A program made the position numbers and the translations under genes. The notes under the pieces are model-generated. The model ran no database searches. It was not told the origin of the DNA and saw only the letters and a list, made by a program, of their open reading frames with translations. From Lithospermum erythrorhizon (taxonomy: Eukaryota > Streptophyta > Magnoliopsida > Boraginales > Boraginaceae), in the NCBI GenBank assembly GCA_019722365.1, contig JADFUC010000501.1:2170001-2234000 (forward strand): 64,000 nt of DNA. The letters run 5' to 3'. Shown here piece after piece: positions 22,125 to 33,594 of this stretch (within the stretch, counting starts at the first letter, position 1; every line of letters begins with the position of its first letter).

Positions 22125-22840
22125 GTTACGTGCATTTTATCATTTATTTAATTTTTATGTAAAGAATCTAAATAGAATTAATGATTACGAGAGTTACATA
22201 CGGATATTTATGTAAATAATTAAATAGAATTAAGAAATTATCAGCGAGAGTTATAATTTAATTTTATCATGAAGCACATATAAATATATATGCAAAAATT
22301 TTACTTTAGAACAAAAGATACTTAATATTTTAATATAAAATAATTAAAAGAATAATAAAAATATTACATTTTATCATTTGTTTAATTTTAAGGTGAAAGT
22401 TAATTAAATGTAATTGGGCTTATCATGGTAGCTTACATATGATATATTTATGTAAATGATTAAATAATTAAGAAATTATCACGGTAGCTACATGAATTTT
22501 ATCATCAAGCAATATGAATATATGCAAAAATTTCATTTCTAGAATTCAAAAGATACTTAATATTTTAAATATAAAATAAATTAAAAAGAATAATAAAAAT
22601 ATTATGATTTATCATCATTTGACTTTTTTATGTAAATACTCAATGTAATTCAATGATCACTAGAGCCATACGAATTTTTACGTAAAACGACAATGTAATT
22701 CAAGTAAATTATTACGGAAGTTAAGCATGAATTTTTTTCATTGAAGATTACATTTAATATATGAAAATATTTACTTTTGAAAAACTAATTAATATTTTAA
22801 TATAAAAATAATTAAAAGAATAATAAAATATTATATTTAC
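22125..22840. repeat. AT-rich tandem repeat, three units of about 235 bp
   Basis: The phrase ATGCAAAAATTTNA(C/T)TT followed by AAAGATACTTAATATTTTAA and AAAAGAATAATAAAAATATTA occurs from 22290, 22522 and (degenerate) 22761. Between these, ATTTTATCAT and GATTACGAGAGTTACAT-like phrases also recur. Units differ by many small changes. Confidence 0.7.
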
Positions 22841-23638
22841 TACCAATAAAAAATAATCATAAAAATTCAATTAAGATAATTAATAACGATCATCGGTCAC
22901 ACGACTTTTATAATTCTCTAATTTTTATCTAAACTAATATCAAGACATATGAATATAAAACATTCGAACATGCAAAAATCATGTTGTAACTTTTAAACCG
23001 AACAATACATATTTGATTATATATATACACTAAAAACAAAAATATATGACAAAACATATTTGTATAATATAATACATCCATACAATTTCCTCGATTTGAA
23101 TCAATGCAAAGGAAATACAATAATGTATTTATGTATTATTGTATTTACCATTGTAATTTAACTCATTAAAATGCTGAAAGTTATACAAAAAACTAATGAT
23201 ACTCAAATTAATAATTTTATTTGTGTATTTATATCATTATAATTATAATTCATTAAAATCATGAAAGCTACATTAGTCTCATTATTTCACCGCTTGAGAG
23301 TTACATATAATTTGCTCCTACAAATAATAATTATTTTATAAGAGGATACATAATTTCAAACACCATATCCCTAATACCGTATAACGAATCAACTTTTATT
23401 CATTTTAGAGTTTATATGTTTGAATATTTATGAAATTTATATAAATTTGGCTCTCAAAGGTCAAAATATTGCTTCGCTGAGTAGTTAAGCATCTGTTGTG
23501 TTTTCAATAATATTTCTTCTAATCTAAATCTCTCGCTATGGGTATTTTCAACCATTAATCATTTTAATTTCTCAAATATCATTTTATTATTTGGATTAGT
23601 TTTTATTAGTTTTTGACAAATTATATTAGCAATTAGTT
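22841..23638. other. AT-rich spacer
   Basis: No gene, RNA or element recognised. Short ATGTATTTATGTATTATTG-like duplications occur near 23122-23240. Confidence 0.35.
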
Positions 23639-23643
23639 ATTCT

Positions 23644-23952
23644 TGTAATGCTCAGCCCGCCGCACTGTGTCGGTACGTTATCGATTTGGATGATCTGGCC
23701 ACAAACCACCACGAAGTCTCTCCAAAGACGCTTTTGTCTCACTCACGCGGTCACCGGTAAACTTCCCCACGCGGCCACCCATCCTGCATTCTACCCTGCA
23801 CAAGAGACGCTTAACATCGAGTTCTTATAGCATTTAGCCCGGTATAAGATGATCTTACGCTACGAAGAAGCACTAATCAAATCTTATCAAACATATCACA
23901 CACCACACACACACACACAAACACACACATTTTTAAGCGGTCGGGTATTACA
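23644..23952 (-). repeat. 3' LTR of the Cassandra element
   Basis: Bounded by the TSD on the left and by the purine tract (complement at 23953-23965) on the right. The 5S-like part is about 23725-23850; a CA-dinucleotide run lies at 23900-23930. Confidence 0.85.
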
Positions 23953-24113
23953 ACCCCTCCCCCACTTAAATACTCAACGCCCTCGCTGAGCCACAACATA
24001 TCCGGGTGACCGTACCATCCGTATAGATTCTGTGAGGCGATCTCTACGCCTCAAGAGGGACTCCGCAGACTTTGCGCCAAGATAGCACTTACTCCTACAA
24101 TTCCGGACGGCTT

Positions 24114-24432
24114 TGTTCGATAATTCAGAACGCCTGAAATTTGATCAACGGCCTAAGACGCTATTAAATACGACGGACTGGCCTCACAAACCACCACTCT
24201 GCCCTCCAAAGACGCTTTGTCCTCACTCACGTGGTCACCGAGAAACTTCCTGGGTCACCCATCCTGCACTACCCTGTGTCAAACACGCTTTTTAACATCG
24301 GGAGCTTCCACAGACAGCTCGGGGTTAATACGATTCTACGATATGAAGAAGCACTAATCAAATCTTATCAAACATATCACACACCACACACACACACACA
24401 CACAATAATATTTTATGTGGTCGGGTATTACA
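24114..24432 (-). repeat. 5' LTR of the Cassandra element
   Basis: Aligns with 23644-23952: shared CACAAACCACCA, CCAAAGACGCTTT, CACCCATCCTGCA, GAAGAAGCACTAATCAAATC and GGTCGGGTATTACA. The 5S-like part is about 24205-24330. The inner boundary at 24114 is approximate. Confidence 0.8.
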
Positions 24433-24437
24433 ATTCT

Positions 24438-25173
24438 TCTATTAGGAATTTTAGAATCAAAATATCGATCATAGTATTTAATGTATTTACATTTGATTGA
24501 TTTTGTTATACTAAGATGTAATATCGATATCGTTGTATTACGATTAATACCAACAAGTTGAATACAAATATAAACAATACATCTTTTTTAAATCAATTAA
24601 AATAATATTATATATAACTTAACTACGATAGTCGATCGTTTAAACGATATTCTTTACCAATCATAAATGGATGATAACATTATTACGAAATTCTCTATTC
24701 ATTCGTTTAATATCTCTTTATGTCTTTATTATATAACATGATAGAAGTAAATATAGATATAATATGAAAAATATTTACTTATTTGTTACCGACATTCTAT
24801 CTTCTTCATAAAACTTGATAATAGTAAATGTATTGACGTTTATAATTATTTATTAATAACTATTGAATGAAAGAATTGTCCTATAAAAATATATAATAAT
24901 TGTCAACTATTTTTATTTTTTTAATGTCATCTAACACCAATGATAAACGGTACACTACTATTATTGTTATATAATTAAATCTAATCAAATTGTCTTCAGA
25001 TAGCTTACATTATACAAATAGAGAAGGTAAAATTCTAAAATTCGTGACGCATGTACGAAGCTTTTAAAATTAGACTATATAATCGACTTTTTGAATGATA
25101 GTTATAAATTTCTACGATTTTGCATATACTCAATACATGTATATATATATATCGACACTAAAAATTCCTAATA
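24438..25173. other. AT-rich spacer
   Basis: No gene or element recognised; frequent stops in all frames. Confidence 0.35.
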
Positions 25174-25205
25174 TCATATTTTCACAACAAATTTATGACA
25201 ATGAT

Positions 25206-25309
25206 TTTTTTTTTAAAACCCACCCACCACCCCCTTACACGATCTTCGAACTCAGACCTCTAAGCCACTCCAAGCACTTAACCACTAGCTATTCGAATGC
25301 TCGCAATAT
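25206..25309 (-). mobile_element. tRNA-derived SINE with 32-bp target-site duplication
   Basis: The 104-bp insertion lies between two identical 32-base copies of target sequence (25174-25205 and 25310-25341, beginning TCATATTTTCACAAC). On the minus strand it reads tRNA-like head with an A-box-like TAGCTAGTGGTTAAG and a B-box-like GAGTTCGAAGATC, then GTAAGGGGGTGGTGGGTGGG and TTTT followed by ten A. Head-to-tail order and a terminal A run next to the duplication fit LINE-mediated retroposition. A second, older family member is at 18231-18340. The perfect duplication indicates recent insertion. Confidence 0.85.
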
Positions 25310-25341
25310 TCATATTTTCACAACAAATTTATGACAATGAT

Positions 25342-26526
25342 CGCTTAATATTAAATCATATTTACTCTTTGACAACAAATATCAACTAATTATATTCACA
25401 TTATTCAAACACTAAATTTTTCTATCATTAGAAACAAGTTCAATCGTTATCGAGACTCTTCAAGTAGCGTAATATTTGAATTGCTTAAATTATTGTTTGA
25501 CATCGATAAAGTTCAGTTTATTTAAAAATATATGGATTATTTTATTAGAAAAACAAATAATAATAAATCTCAATATACACTGTAGAAGAATTTAAAAATG
25601 ATATATATACGTCAAAGTATTTAAATATTGCAAATAATAAAAGTAAAACTAAAAACAATAAAGTAAATAAATAATGACAAACATGATAGTGTTAAAATTT
25701 TGAAGTAACGTAAAGATAATTGGCAGTACCAAAATTTATATTATTTTGAAATTTATTATTTTATATTTATCAGACACAATCTATTTGAGTCGATCTTTTC
25801 CTTAATACTGGGTGATTCAATGAAAAAATAAATTATTGTAAAAATCTTCTACTTTTTTTGTTCATAATTATCCACATACAACACACGTAATATCTTAGTA
25901 GAAAAAAGATGATACCGTTTCAGTTTGTAAGTATAGTAATTATATATGTATAAATCTAAAACATCCTAGACTATTGTAAATTATCGGCTTGGACTATCTT
26001 GTAGTACGTCTATGATTCTAATTTCTATCATGATATATACGTTCATGCGTGACATACTAATTATAAAATAATAAGTATAAATATACAAGCTAAGTTCCTA
26101 AATAGTAGAATCATCATAATTCAAATTTTTTTTTTTGCATTATATCTTCATGTTAATGTAGGACAAAGATTAGTAGAGGATTTTACGAATCACAAAGGAT
26201 AAGTAGAACGACTAAAATCCGTGAGTTATCTACTTTAGAGAATCACATACAATTTTAATGCTTTATGATTCTTGATAAACAATATTCTCTCAGCCCAAAA
26301 TAATAAAATTTTCTACGACGGTATAAATATTTAATTCAATTACCATGTAATTATATTATTAAAAAAAATTAATATTATTAAAGTATTTAAAAAGCAAATA
26401 AATAAATAATAATTAATTTGGCCAAAGCTCACCAAAAACGCTAAACGCCAATTATTTTAAATTGATGAAAGATAATCTTCAATAATGATAAGTCATGCTT
26501 TTGTTGCCGTACTAAACAAAAACATG
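25342..26526. other. AT-rich spacer
   Basis: No gene, RNA or bounded element recognised. Confidence 0.35.
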
Positions 26527-26668
26527 TACTCCTTCCAAACATTTTCTTTACTAAAGTCAAAATTATGATAATTTAATTAACTAATCAACCCTGACAGACA
26601 TCTTTGATACTATTGTTAAGTAATGCAACCGACGAGTGACGAATACATTACTGGATTTGGAAGGTACT
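26527..26668. mobile_element. Possible small Stowaway-like MITE
   Basis: Left end TACTCCTTCCAAAC and right end GGATTTGGAAGGTA are inverted with respect to each other over about 12 bases. The interior is short and AT-rich. Support is limited to the termini. Confidence 0.4.
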
Positions 26669-27107
26669 AGTTGTATGTTTGGTCAATTACTTTGTAATAA
26701 AATGTGATTAGTAGTCATAATATTAATATATGCCCAACTTGTGCAGGCCGTGTTAGATGTTACTCAATTTATTCCACCGATATGTTACAGTTCAGAGTGC
26801 ATTGCTGACAAAAATCATTGGCTTTGTCCTATTTCAAGGTACACGTAATCACATATACGGAGTATTAAGAGTACTCAAATTTATTATTTTTTTTTAACGG
26901 AAAATTCGCATTTTCTATTCTTCAAATGTGTAATAAGTAAACTTCATACTAACATAATATTAAAATTTATCATGACATTTGGGTCATGTGGAGGGAGGTT
27001 AGAGAGATTGTACCATGATAATTTTAATTTAAAATATTTTATTTATTTTGATAGTTGAAATGCAAACTATATATATGACTCTTTTAGGATGGAGGAAGTA
27101 TTTAATA

Positions 27108-27365
27108 CTTCCTCCCTTCCTATTTATTTGTCTTTCTAGTTTAATTTTTTTGCTTAAATTATTCAGATTTTTCTGGGTGATAAAAATTATAATTCTACAT
27201 TTTTACTATAATTTTTGTCTATTTTTCATTAAATTATCAACCAACCAATAATATTGCTTTCACTAATTATTATTTTATATTTTTAATGTATTTTTTGACT
27301 ATTTTTTTATTTCATTAATCTATGTATAAATGGCTAGAAAGACAACTAAAAAGTAACGAAGGGAG
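27108..27365. mobile_element. Stowaway MITE, 258 bp
   Basis: TA dinucleotides flank both sides (27106-27107, 27366-27367). Left terminus CTTCCTCCCTTCCTATTTAT and right terminus AAAAAGTAACGAAGGGAG are inverted repeats, and the inner GTCTTTCTAG and CTAGAAAGAC are perfectly inverted. Immediately to the left, GGATGGAGGAAGTA looks like the end of another such element. Confidence 0.75.
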
Positions 27366-27650
27366 TATGACTTTTATATTAATTGATTTAATTCCATGCT
27401 TTCTATAAATATATTTCCATTAATGTAATCACATATTCACATATATGTGTGAATGTTCACTTGACTTTTTTCGCAATCATGAATGTATAACAGATACAGA
27501 GTTCTATACATTAAATATAGTCAATTATTTATGTTGCAACTTTACCATCAACGGTTGTGATAACCATATTGAATGATGAATTTGAATTACCTTGTACCTT
27601 ATTTTTCCAAATAGCAAAATTCAATTATGATAAATATGTACAATATAATA

Positions 27651-27899
27651 CTTCCTCCGTTTTTAAAAGATTGTCTAATTTTGACTTTTTTATAATTAAA
27701 TTTTGACCGTAGATATTTTTATTTGTGTTATATAATATTTGATGAAAAATTTATCAATGGAAAGAGTCTAAAACATATTTTTTATTGATATATTTTTCAT
27801 AAAATATTATATAACACAAACAAAAATATTTACGCTCAAAGTTTGACTATGAAAAAGTCAAAAAGTCAATACTAGATAAACTTTTATGAACGGACGGAG
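27651..27899. mobile_element. Stowaway MITE, 249 bp
   Basis: TA flanks on both sides (27649-27650, 27900-27901). Left terminus CTTCCTCCGTTTTTAAAAGA and right terminus TTTTATGAACGGACGGAG are inverted. The interior is nearly palindromic (TGTTATATAATATTTGATG and its inverted counterpart ATAAAATATTATATAACA), so transcripts could fold into a long hairpin. Confidence 0.85.
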
Positions 27900-27901
27900 T
27901 A

Positions 27902-28554
27902 TAAATTCGAGTATTTTGAGACTATGGTTGGCCAAAGCATGTATGTTTTTTCTTAAGTTTATATTTCATGTATTTAACCGGAGCAGTTAACTGGGACGTT
28001 AAATAACAAGATTTCAGTTCTTTCATACAGCCATGGCTCGACTACCATAAAATGACCTTAGACAAGCCAAAGTAGTTCCTTAGTCACTCCGATACACATT
28101 TTATAATTAACTATTTTATAATTTATGAGGACATGAATATTAGGAGTCCGTTAATGTGATGATCTCAAATAACAAAAACCTTAAACTTATGTATAAAATA
28201 AAATAAAATAAAAAAACCTTAAACTTATGTTACCAAATCCATAGTACTCGTGAGTAGCACGTGGTCTTATGAACAAAGAACGGCGCCAATATATAACAAT
28301 AGAGACCAGAGATTCTTGGCAACTTTGATTCAAACTTATACAAATATTCTTCCAAATTTCCTTAATTCAATCCATTTATTATTATTATAATTATTTTTGA
28401 TTAATTAGTTTACTCACTATATTACTAAAGTCTACTCAAAATTCCCAGAAAATATCAAATTTTATAGTTTAATATTTACGCGCTTTCTTCACTAAGTTTC
28501 CATATTATCTTGCATTTAGCATATATATAAAGTTTCATAATTTTTTCAGTCTTG
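27902..28554. other. Promoter-side spacer of the receptor kinase gene
   Basis: AT-rich; contains a short tandem duplication of CCTTAAACTTATGT near 28179 and 28217. No element or gene recognised. Confidence 0.35.
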
Positions 28555-28966
28555 TTTATTTTTCATGCATTAAAGATTTGATTTTGAGAGTGTTTTTATG
28601 CTTAGAAATTGATTTTATATGGTGGGTTGAGTTTATTTTTATGTATTAAAAGATTTGATTTTGAGAGTGTTTTCATGCTTAGAAGTTGATTTTATATGGT
28701 GGGTTGAGTTTATTTTCATGTATTAGAAGATTTGATTTTGAGACTGTTTTTATGCTTGTAGTTGATTTTTATATGGTGGGTTGATTTTATATGGTGGGTT
28801 GAGTTTATTTTCATGTATTAGAAGATTTGATTTTGAGACTGTTTTTATGCTTAGAAATTGATTTTATATGGTGGGTTGAGTTTATTTTTATGTATTAAAA
28901 TATTTGATTTTGAGAGTGTTTTCATGCTTAGAAATTGATTTTATATGGTGGGTTGAGTTTAGTTTT
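28555..28966 (+). repeat. 77-bp minisatellite abutting the receptor kinase start codon
   Basis: Five units, anchored on AGATTTGATTTTGAGA at 28574, 28651, 28728, 28823 and (variant ATATTTG) 28900. Periods are 77, 77, 95 and 77 bp; the 95 results from an internal 18-bp duplication of a TTGATTTTATATGGTGGG phrase. Units are about 90 percent or more alike by eye. The array ends about 9 bases before the ATG at 28975, so it probably forms much of the 5' UTR or core promoter. It contains ATG triplets (CATGTATT, TTATGCTT) that would be upstream start codons if transcribed. Confidence 0.9.
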
Positions 28967-28974
28967 TGAAAAAA

Positions 28975-31900
28975 ATGGCTGAAATGGAGAAATGGGAAAT
29001 CTTTAAGCTGTCTAAAGCTATGATTTTGTTCATCACATTTTTGTTTCAGTTTGAGAACAGCTTCTGTTATTCTCTTAATCATGAAGGTAAATTTTTGCCC
29101 TTTTTCTTGATGTTTTGGTTTTGCATTTGGAATTTTGCATTTTGGTTTTTGATTTTCTAGAACTTTTTTTGTAGGGTTGGCTTTGTTGAGGTTTAAAGAG
29201 AGAGTTGAGGAAGACCCTTTTGGTGCACTTTTGGACTGGAGTGATCCTAATGGGGATTTGAATCCTTGTTCTTGGTTTGGTGTGAAATGTTCTGATGGAA
29301 ATGTAGTATCTTTGTGAGTGATTCTTCTCAGTTTTGATTGAATTTGTTAGATTCTTATTATATACTCTGTTTGCAAATTTGAATTTTTGCTGCATTCATT
29401 TGTATGTGAATACTTTAAGTTATTTAATTTATGATTACCTGTCATGTCTGTTTTTATGTTGTATGTTTCTGATGAAGAAGCTTCATCAATCACCATCTGA
29501 TGTATGAATTGTTTTCTAGAGGGAGTTTGTTACAGATTAAATTTGAGTCTAATTTAATTACAGAGTTCGAGTAATCCGAGACCGAGAGCAGAATAGAAAA
29601 TACTATTGGCATGGTTTCTTAAGTTACTTGATTGATAGTAACTACTTGAAGGAGGCACTTGTTGATCCTAAATTTGTGTTGAGGATTGTCAATTATAGAT
29701 CCACATTCTCTGATAAAGTTATCTATGGTTTTCAGATGTTTGAGGGATCTTTGCCTTGAAGGAACTTTGGCACCTGAACTAGGGCACCTGGTTCATATAA
29801 AATCAATGTCGGTGATACTAATGGTTCCTAATTTCTGGTTGACTTTGTATGTTATGTGCCATCTTCTTTATGTTTGATGCATAAATTTTGAAAAATTTCA
29901 GTATTTTACGGAATAATTCCTTCACTGGAGATATTCCAAAAGAGTTTGGAGAATTGAAGGAGCTTCAAGTATTGGACGTGGGATACAATAAAATCGCTAG
30001 GCCGTTTCCATCAGTCTTCAGCAATAAGTTGTCCCTATCAATTCTGTGAGTGCTTTGCAGCGGAAACCCGTGCCCATGTCATATAAACTTGTGGTTACTT
30101 TTTGTTTCCTTCCTTTTTATGGCAGTCCTGAGGATAAAAATGATGGCATCAGTTGTATGATTCATGAAAGACAAGAACTTAAAGAGTTTCCAGAAACTCA
30201 ACTGAGCAGTGCTAGAGTTAGAACACGGCACATCAGCCAATTCAATAAGCAGTATGTGAAGCACATATACTCACAACTTCTTAATGTTGTAGTCTATTAT
30301 AAACACATTTTAGCTTTTTATGTTGAACGTTTTAGCAATTTAATTTCATTTGCATCCAATCTTCCTGGTGAGGGGTTATCAGTTTACTGGTGAGTGAATG
30401 AGAATCATGAGATGTAGCAAGAGAAATAACTAATTACACTTCTAAGTTAATGGATATTCGAAAATGATCCCATATTGATATATCTATGGGATAGTTTCTT
30501 CAACCTTCTTCCAACAAATCTCTAGAAGTTCTCTTACTATAATGAAAGTCCAAAAGAAGCTAAAGATTTCAATTACTTATCCAGAAGATGGAGTTTAATG
30601 TTAGATAAATAGCTTCCAGCAACAACTGTGAAATGGAAAGAAGTGTAATTTTAGGTATATTCAGAACAGAAATGTTAGATAAATTCAACTAAATACAGAA
30701 GTGAACAATTCAATGTTTGTTTGTTCACATTCATGCTCTCGAGCCAATAGACCAAATGACATTTTGGTCGAATTCTGCTAATTTTGATTGGTGATTATAT
30801 ATGTGGTTAAAAGAAGTAATAAATTTTATATTTCACAGTCTCTTTCCATTTCTATCAGGGCCACCAAGAAATCTGTAAGAATTGTTCAGAGGAGGCTTCT
30901 GCAAGTATCTAATACCAGAAATTCAAGCAATGGTAAAAAGCCTCACAAGGCTTCTAAGAAACCATTGACTTCTCCTTTACCTTCCCAATCCCCACGTCTA
31001 ATATCACCTGCACAATCACCATTCCCGTCTATATCAATTGCACCATCGCCATTTAAATCCCTTAAGCCAAATTCTCCAACCCCATCTCCTTCACAATTTA
31101 AATCTTCTTCAATATCTCCATTACTTCCCCCAACTCCAGCCTTTCAACCTATGAAATCTCCATCATCTTATGAGCCACACCATCCTCATCCCGCTAAAGG
31201 GCCTTCTGCTTCAGCTCCTAGAAAAAATGAGCCACACCATTCTCATCCTGCTAAAGGGCCTTCCCCTGCTTCAGCTCCAAGCCAACATGTTCAGTCAATG
31301 AACCATTTACTTTATATATCAGCTGGAGTAACTTCAGCCTTCGTTTTTGTTATAGCCCTGGGGTTTGTTTATTGCAGAAGAAGTAAAATTGTTTCTGTTA
31401 AACCTTGGGCTACAGGATTAAGTGGACAGTTGCAGAAAGCATTTGTAGCAGGTTAATTCTCACACTTCCTAATATCTCATGTTTGAATATTAAATAAAGT
31501 AATCAACCTTTTTCGACATCAGCTTACAACTCCTTTGATTTTCTTACCTCATGAATGTTACCATCATCCTCAGTCCTCACTGATAAGGTATAGATGACTT
31601 TAAGAAGAAAGATCATGAATTAACATGTGTTCTTGAATTAATTATTAACCAAATGTCTTCACAATGCTTGACTCATTTTTATGAAAATATTTCAGCAGTC
31701 ACATTAATATAGGATTTGCATTTCAGGTGTACCAAAACTCCAAAGATCAGAACTTGAAACAGCTTGTGAAGATTTTAGCAATATCATTGGCTCTCTTTCT
31801 GATAACATTATTTACAAAGGGACTCTTTCAAGTGGTGTCGAAATTGCAGTCGCATCTTCTGCTGTAAAGTCAGCTGATGGGTGGTCAAGTAATCTAGAGG

Positions 31901-33594
31901 CTCAATATAGGAATAAGGTATGACAGTCTTTAAGTCTTACAACTGAGAAGCGAAATCCTTTCCATATAATTGAACTATTTTTTCTGCGTTTTGTTTCCCA
32001 CAGATAGATGTATTATCAAAAGTGAACCACAAGAACTTTGTGAATCTTATAGGCTTTTGTGAAGAAGAGGAACCTTTTACGAGAATGATGGTATTTGAGT
32101 ATGCACCAAATGGAACATTATATGAACATCTCCACAGTAAGATTTTTGAACCATAGTTCCCTGAGTTTGCATGATTATTTAAGATTCTTAGATTTCTATT
32201 AGGAGGAAACAAGTTTGTTTCTGCCCTAAGCTTTCTGCATTCTTTAGTTACTTCATTTCTGGTTCTGAAATATTTCAGCCTTAATATTAATTTGACGATA
32301 AACACTGCATTGGCTGTTAGTGCCTTCCATAGTTCTTGTGATGCATTGATGCATTGTTAATTTAATTGAAGCATGACTCGCCAACCAAGGGGAACAATTG
32401 TTTTTCTGCTCGAATACAATTGGAGTTTGTCATATCTTATACTCGCCAATTTCAAATTAATTGGCGTTTGGGATTGCGTGTCAGGCTTTGGCCAATAAAT
32501 TACTTTTTATTCGTTAATCAGGAAAAATAAAATTATCATTGAATTTGATTTTAAAAAATACTTTCATAATATTATTTTTTGTAATTTTTCATAATATTAC
32601 TAAAAAGTAATTGATGATAAGTTAATGTCTTGAAAAATGAGAGTCAATTAATTTGAAATGGAGGTAATAGCTTTTCTTGATTAAATTCGATTGCCCATAC
32701 GCCTCTTTCATTATTTAAGGTGCAGTTAAATGCAAGTTTATTGGAAGAATAAAGATGGCTGAACTCTGAACAGTTCTCTGTAATACGATCGTTTAAAATT
32801 AACAGTAGAACAATCCCACCAAAATCTTTGGCACTCTGGATAGCAGTCATAATTTTGATATCGTAGGTGTCTTTTGGCTCATTGATTGAATACACTTCAT
32901 TGGGTGCATTAAAGTAGTGGAGACATTTGTATATGCATGCAACTATCTATTACTTGGTATAATTAATCTGATGATGCGGTCATTCTATGTTCTAGTAAAA
33001 GAATCTGAGCGTTTGGACTGGAGAACGAGGTTGCGGATAGCCATGGGCATGGCCTACTGCCTTGAGTACTTGCACGAGCTCACACCACCTGTAGCCCTTC
33101 GAGACCTGCAGTCTTCTTCGATCTATTTAACGGAAGACTATGCTGCTAAAATTGCAGATTATAGTTTTTGGGATGACCCAACTTCCGAAAACTTGGGAGC
33201 ATCCACAACTACAGAATTATCAGAGATCCCATCTGCTGATCCAGAGACCAATGTTTACAATTTAGGAATAATATTGTTTGAGATGATAACAGGTCGGCTT
33301 CCACATTCAACAGGCGATGACTCTCTCATGGACTGGGTGTTGTACACAAGTGAAGATCAATCGCTAAGAGATATTGTTGATCCAACTTTATCATCCTTTG
33401 AAGACAAGGAGGTTAAGAGGCTGCTTGGCGTCGTAAAAGATTGTCTACTCCAAGACCCGAAACAACGACCCAAAATGTCAGAGGTAACGGCCAAGTTGAA
33501 AGAGATCACAGCTCTGGAGCCTGACAAAGCAACACCTACATCATCTGCCCTCTGGTGGGCTGAGTTAGAGATTTTGTCAATAGAATCAGGTTGA
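28975..33594 (+). CDS. LRR receptor-like pseudokinase, MRH1-type
   Basis: Nine exons: 28975-29086, 29175-29313, 29736-29807, 29902-30045, 30126-30251, 30859-31451, 31727-31917, 32004-32136, 32996-33594; all GT-AG and in frame, 702 residues. A signal peptide with hydrophobic core AMILFITFLF is followed by an LRR N-cap (LLRFKERVEEDPFG, CSWFGVKC), three LRRs on exons of 72 or 144 bp, a long Pro/Ser-rich ectodomain, a transmembrane helix (about 348-370, GVTSAFVFVIALGFVY) with RRSK stop-transfer, and a kinase-like domain (about 400-690). Catalytic residues are missing: the VAIK lysine position reads AVASSAV (A438), HRD is LRD (538-540) and DFG is DYS (558-560). This matches plant MRH1/At3g56050-type inactive receptors, one of which is needed for root-hair growth. 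It probably signals through partners. The ligand is unknown. Confidence 0.9.

Larger units (their letters stand above)
23644..24432 (-). mobile_element. Cassandra TRIM retrotransposon carrying 5S rRNA-like sequence
   Basis: The 789-bp element starts TGTAAT and ends ATTACA and is flanked by the perfect 5-bp duplication ATTCT (23639-23643 and 24433-24437). Two LTRs of about 310-320 bp share long stretches. In both, the minus strand carries a region resembling plant 5S rRNA; the plus strand shows its complement (CACCCATCCTGCA, ACGCTTAACATCG, compare GTCACCCATCCT and CACGCTTAACTT of antisense 5S). On the minus strand the 161-bp internal domain ends in a purine tract GTGGGGGAGGGGT directly before the 3' LTR, and near its start has TGCTATCTTGGCG, a weak match to the initiator-tRNA-Met primer site. 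This combination defines Cassandra elements, which encode no protein and depend on other retrotransposons. Confidence 0.92.

Noticed and set aside
28555..28966. Regular repeats considered as a CRISPR-like array
   Set aside because: Units are contiguous with no unique spacers, and the DNA is plant nuclear; it is a minisatellite.
30046..30393. Continuous open frame across a receptor-kinase intron
   Set aside because: Reads through a clear GTGAGT donor at 30046 and a CAG acceptor at 30125; the spliced frame continues the LRR phase.
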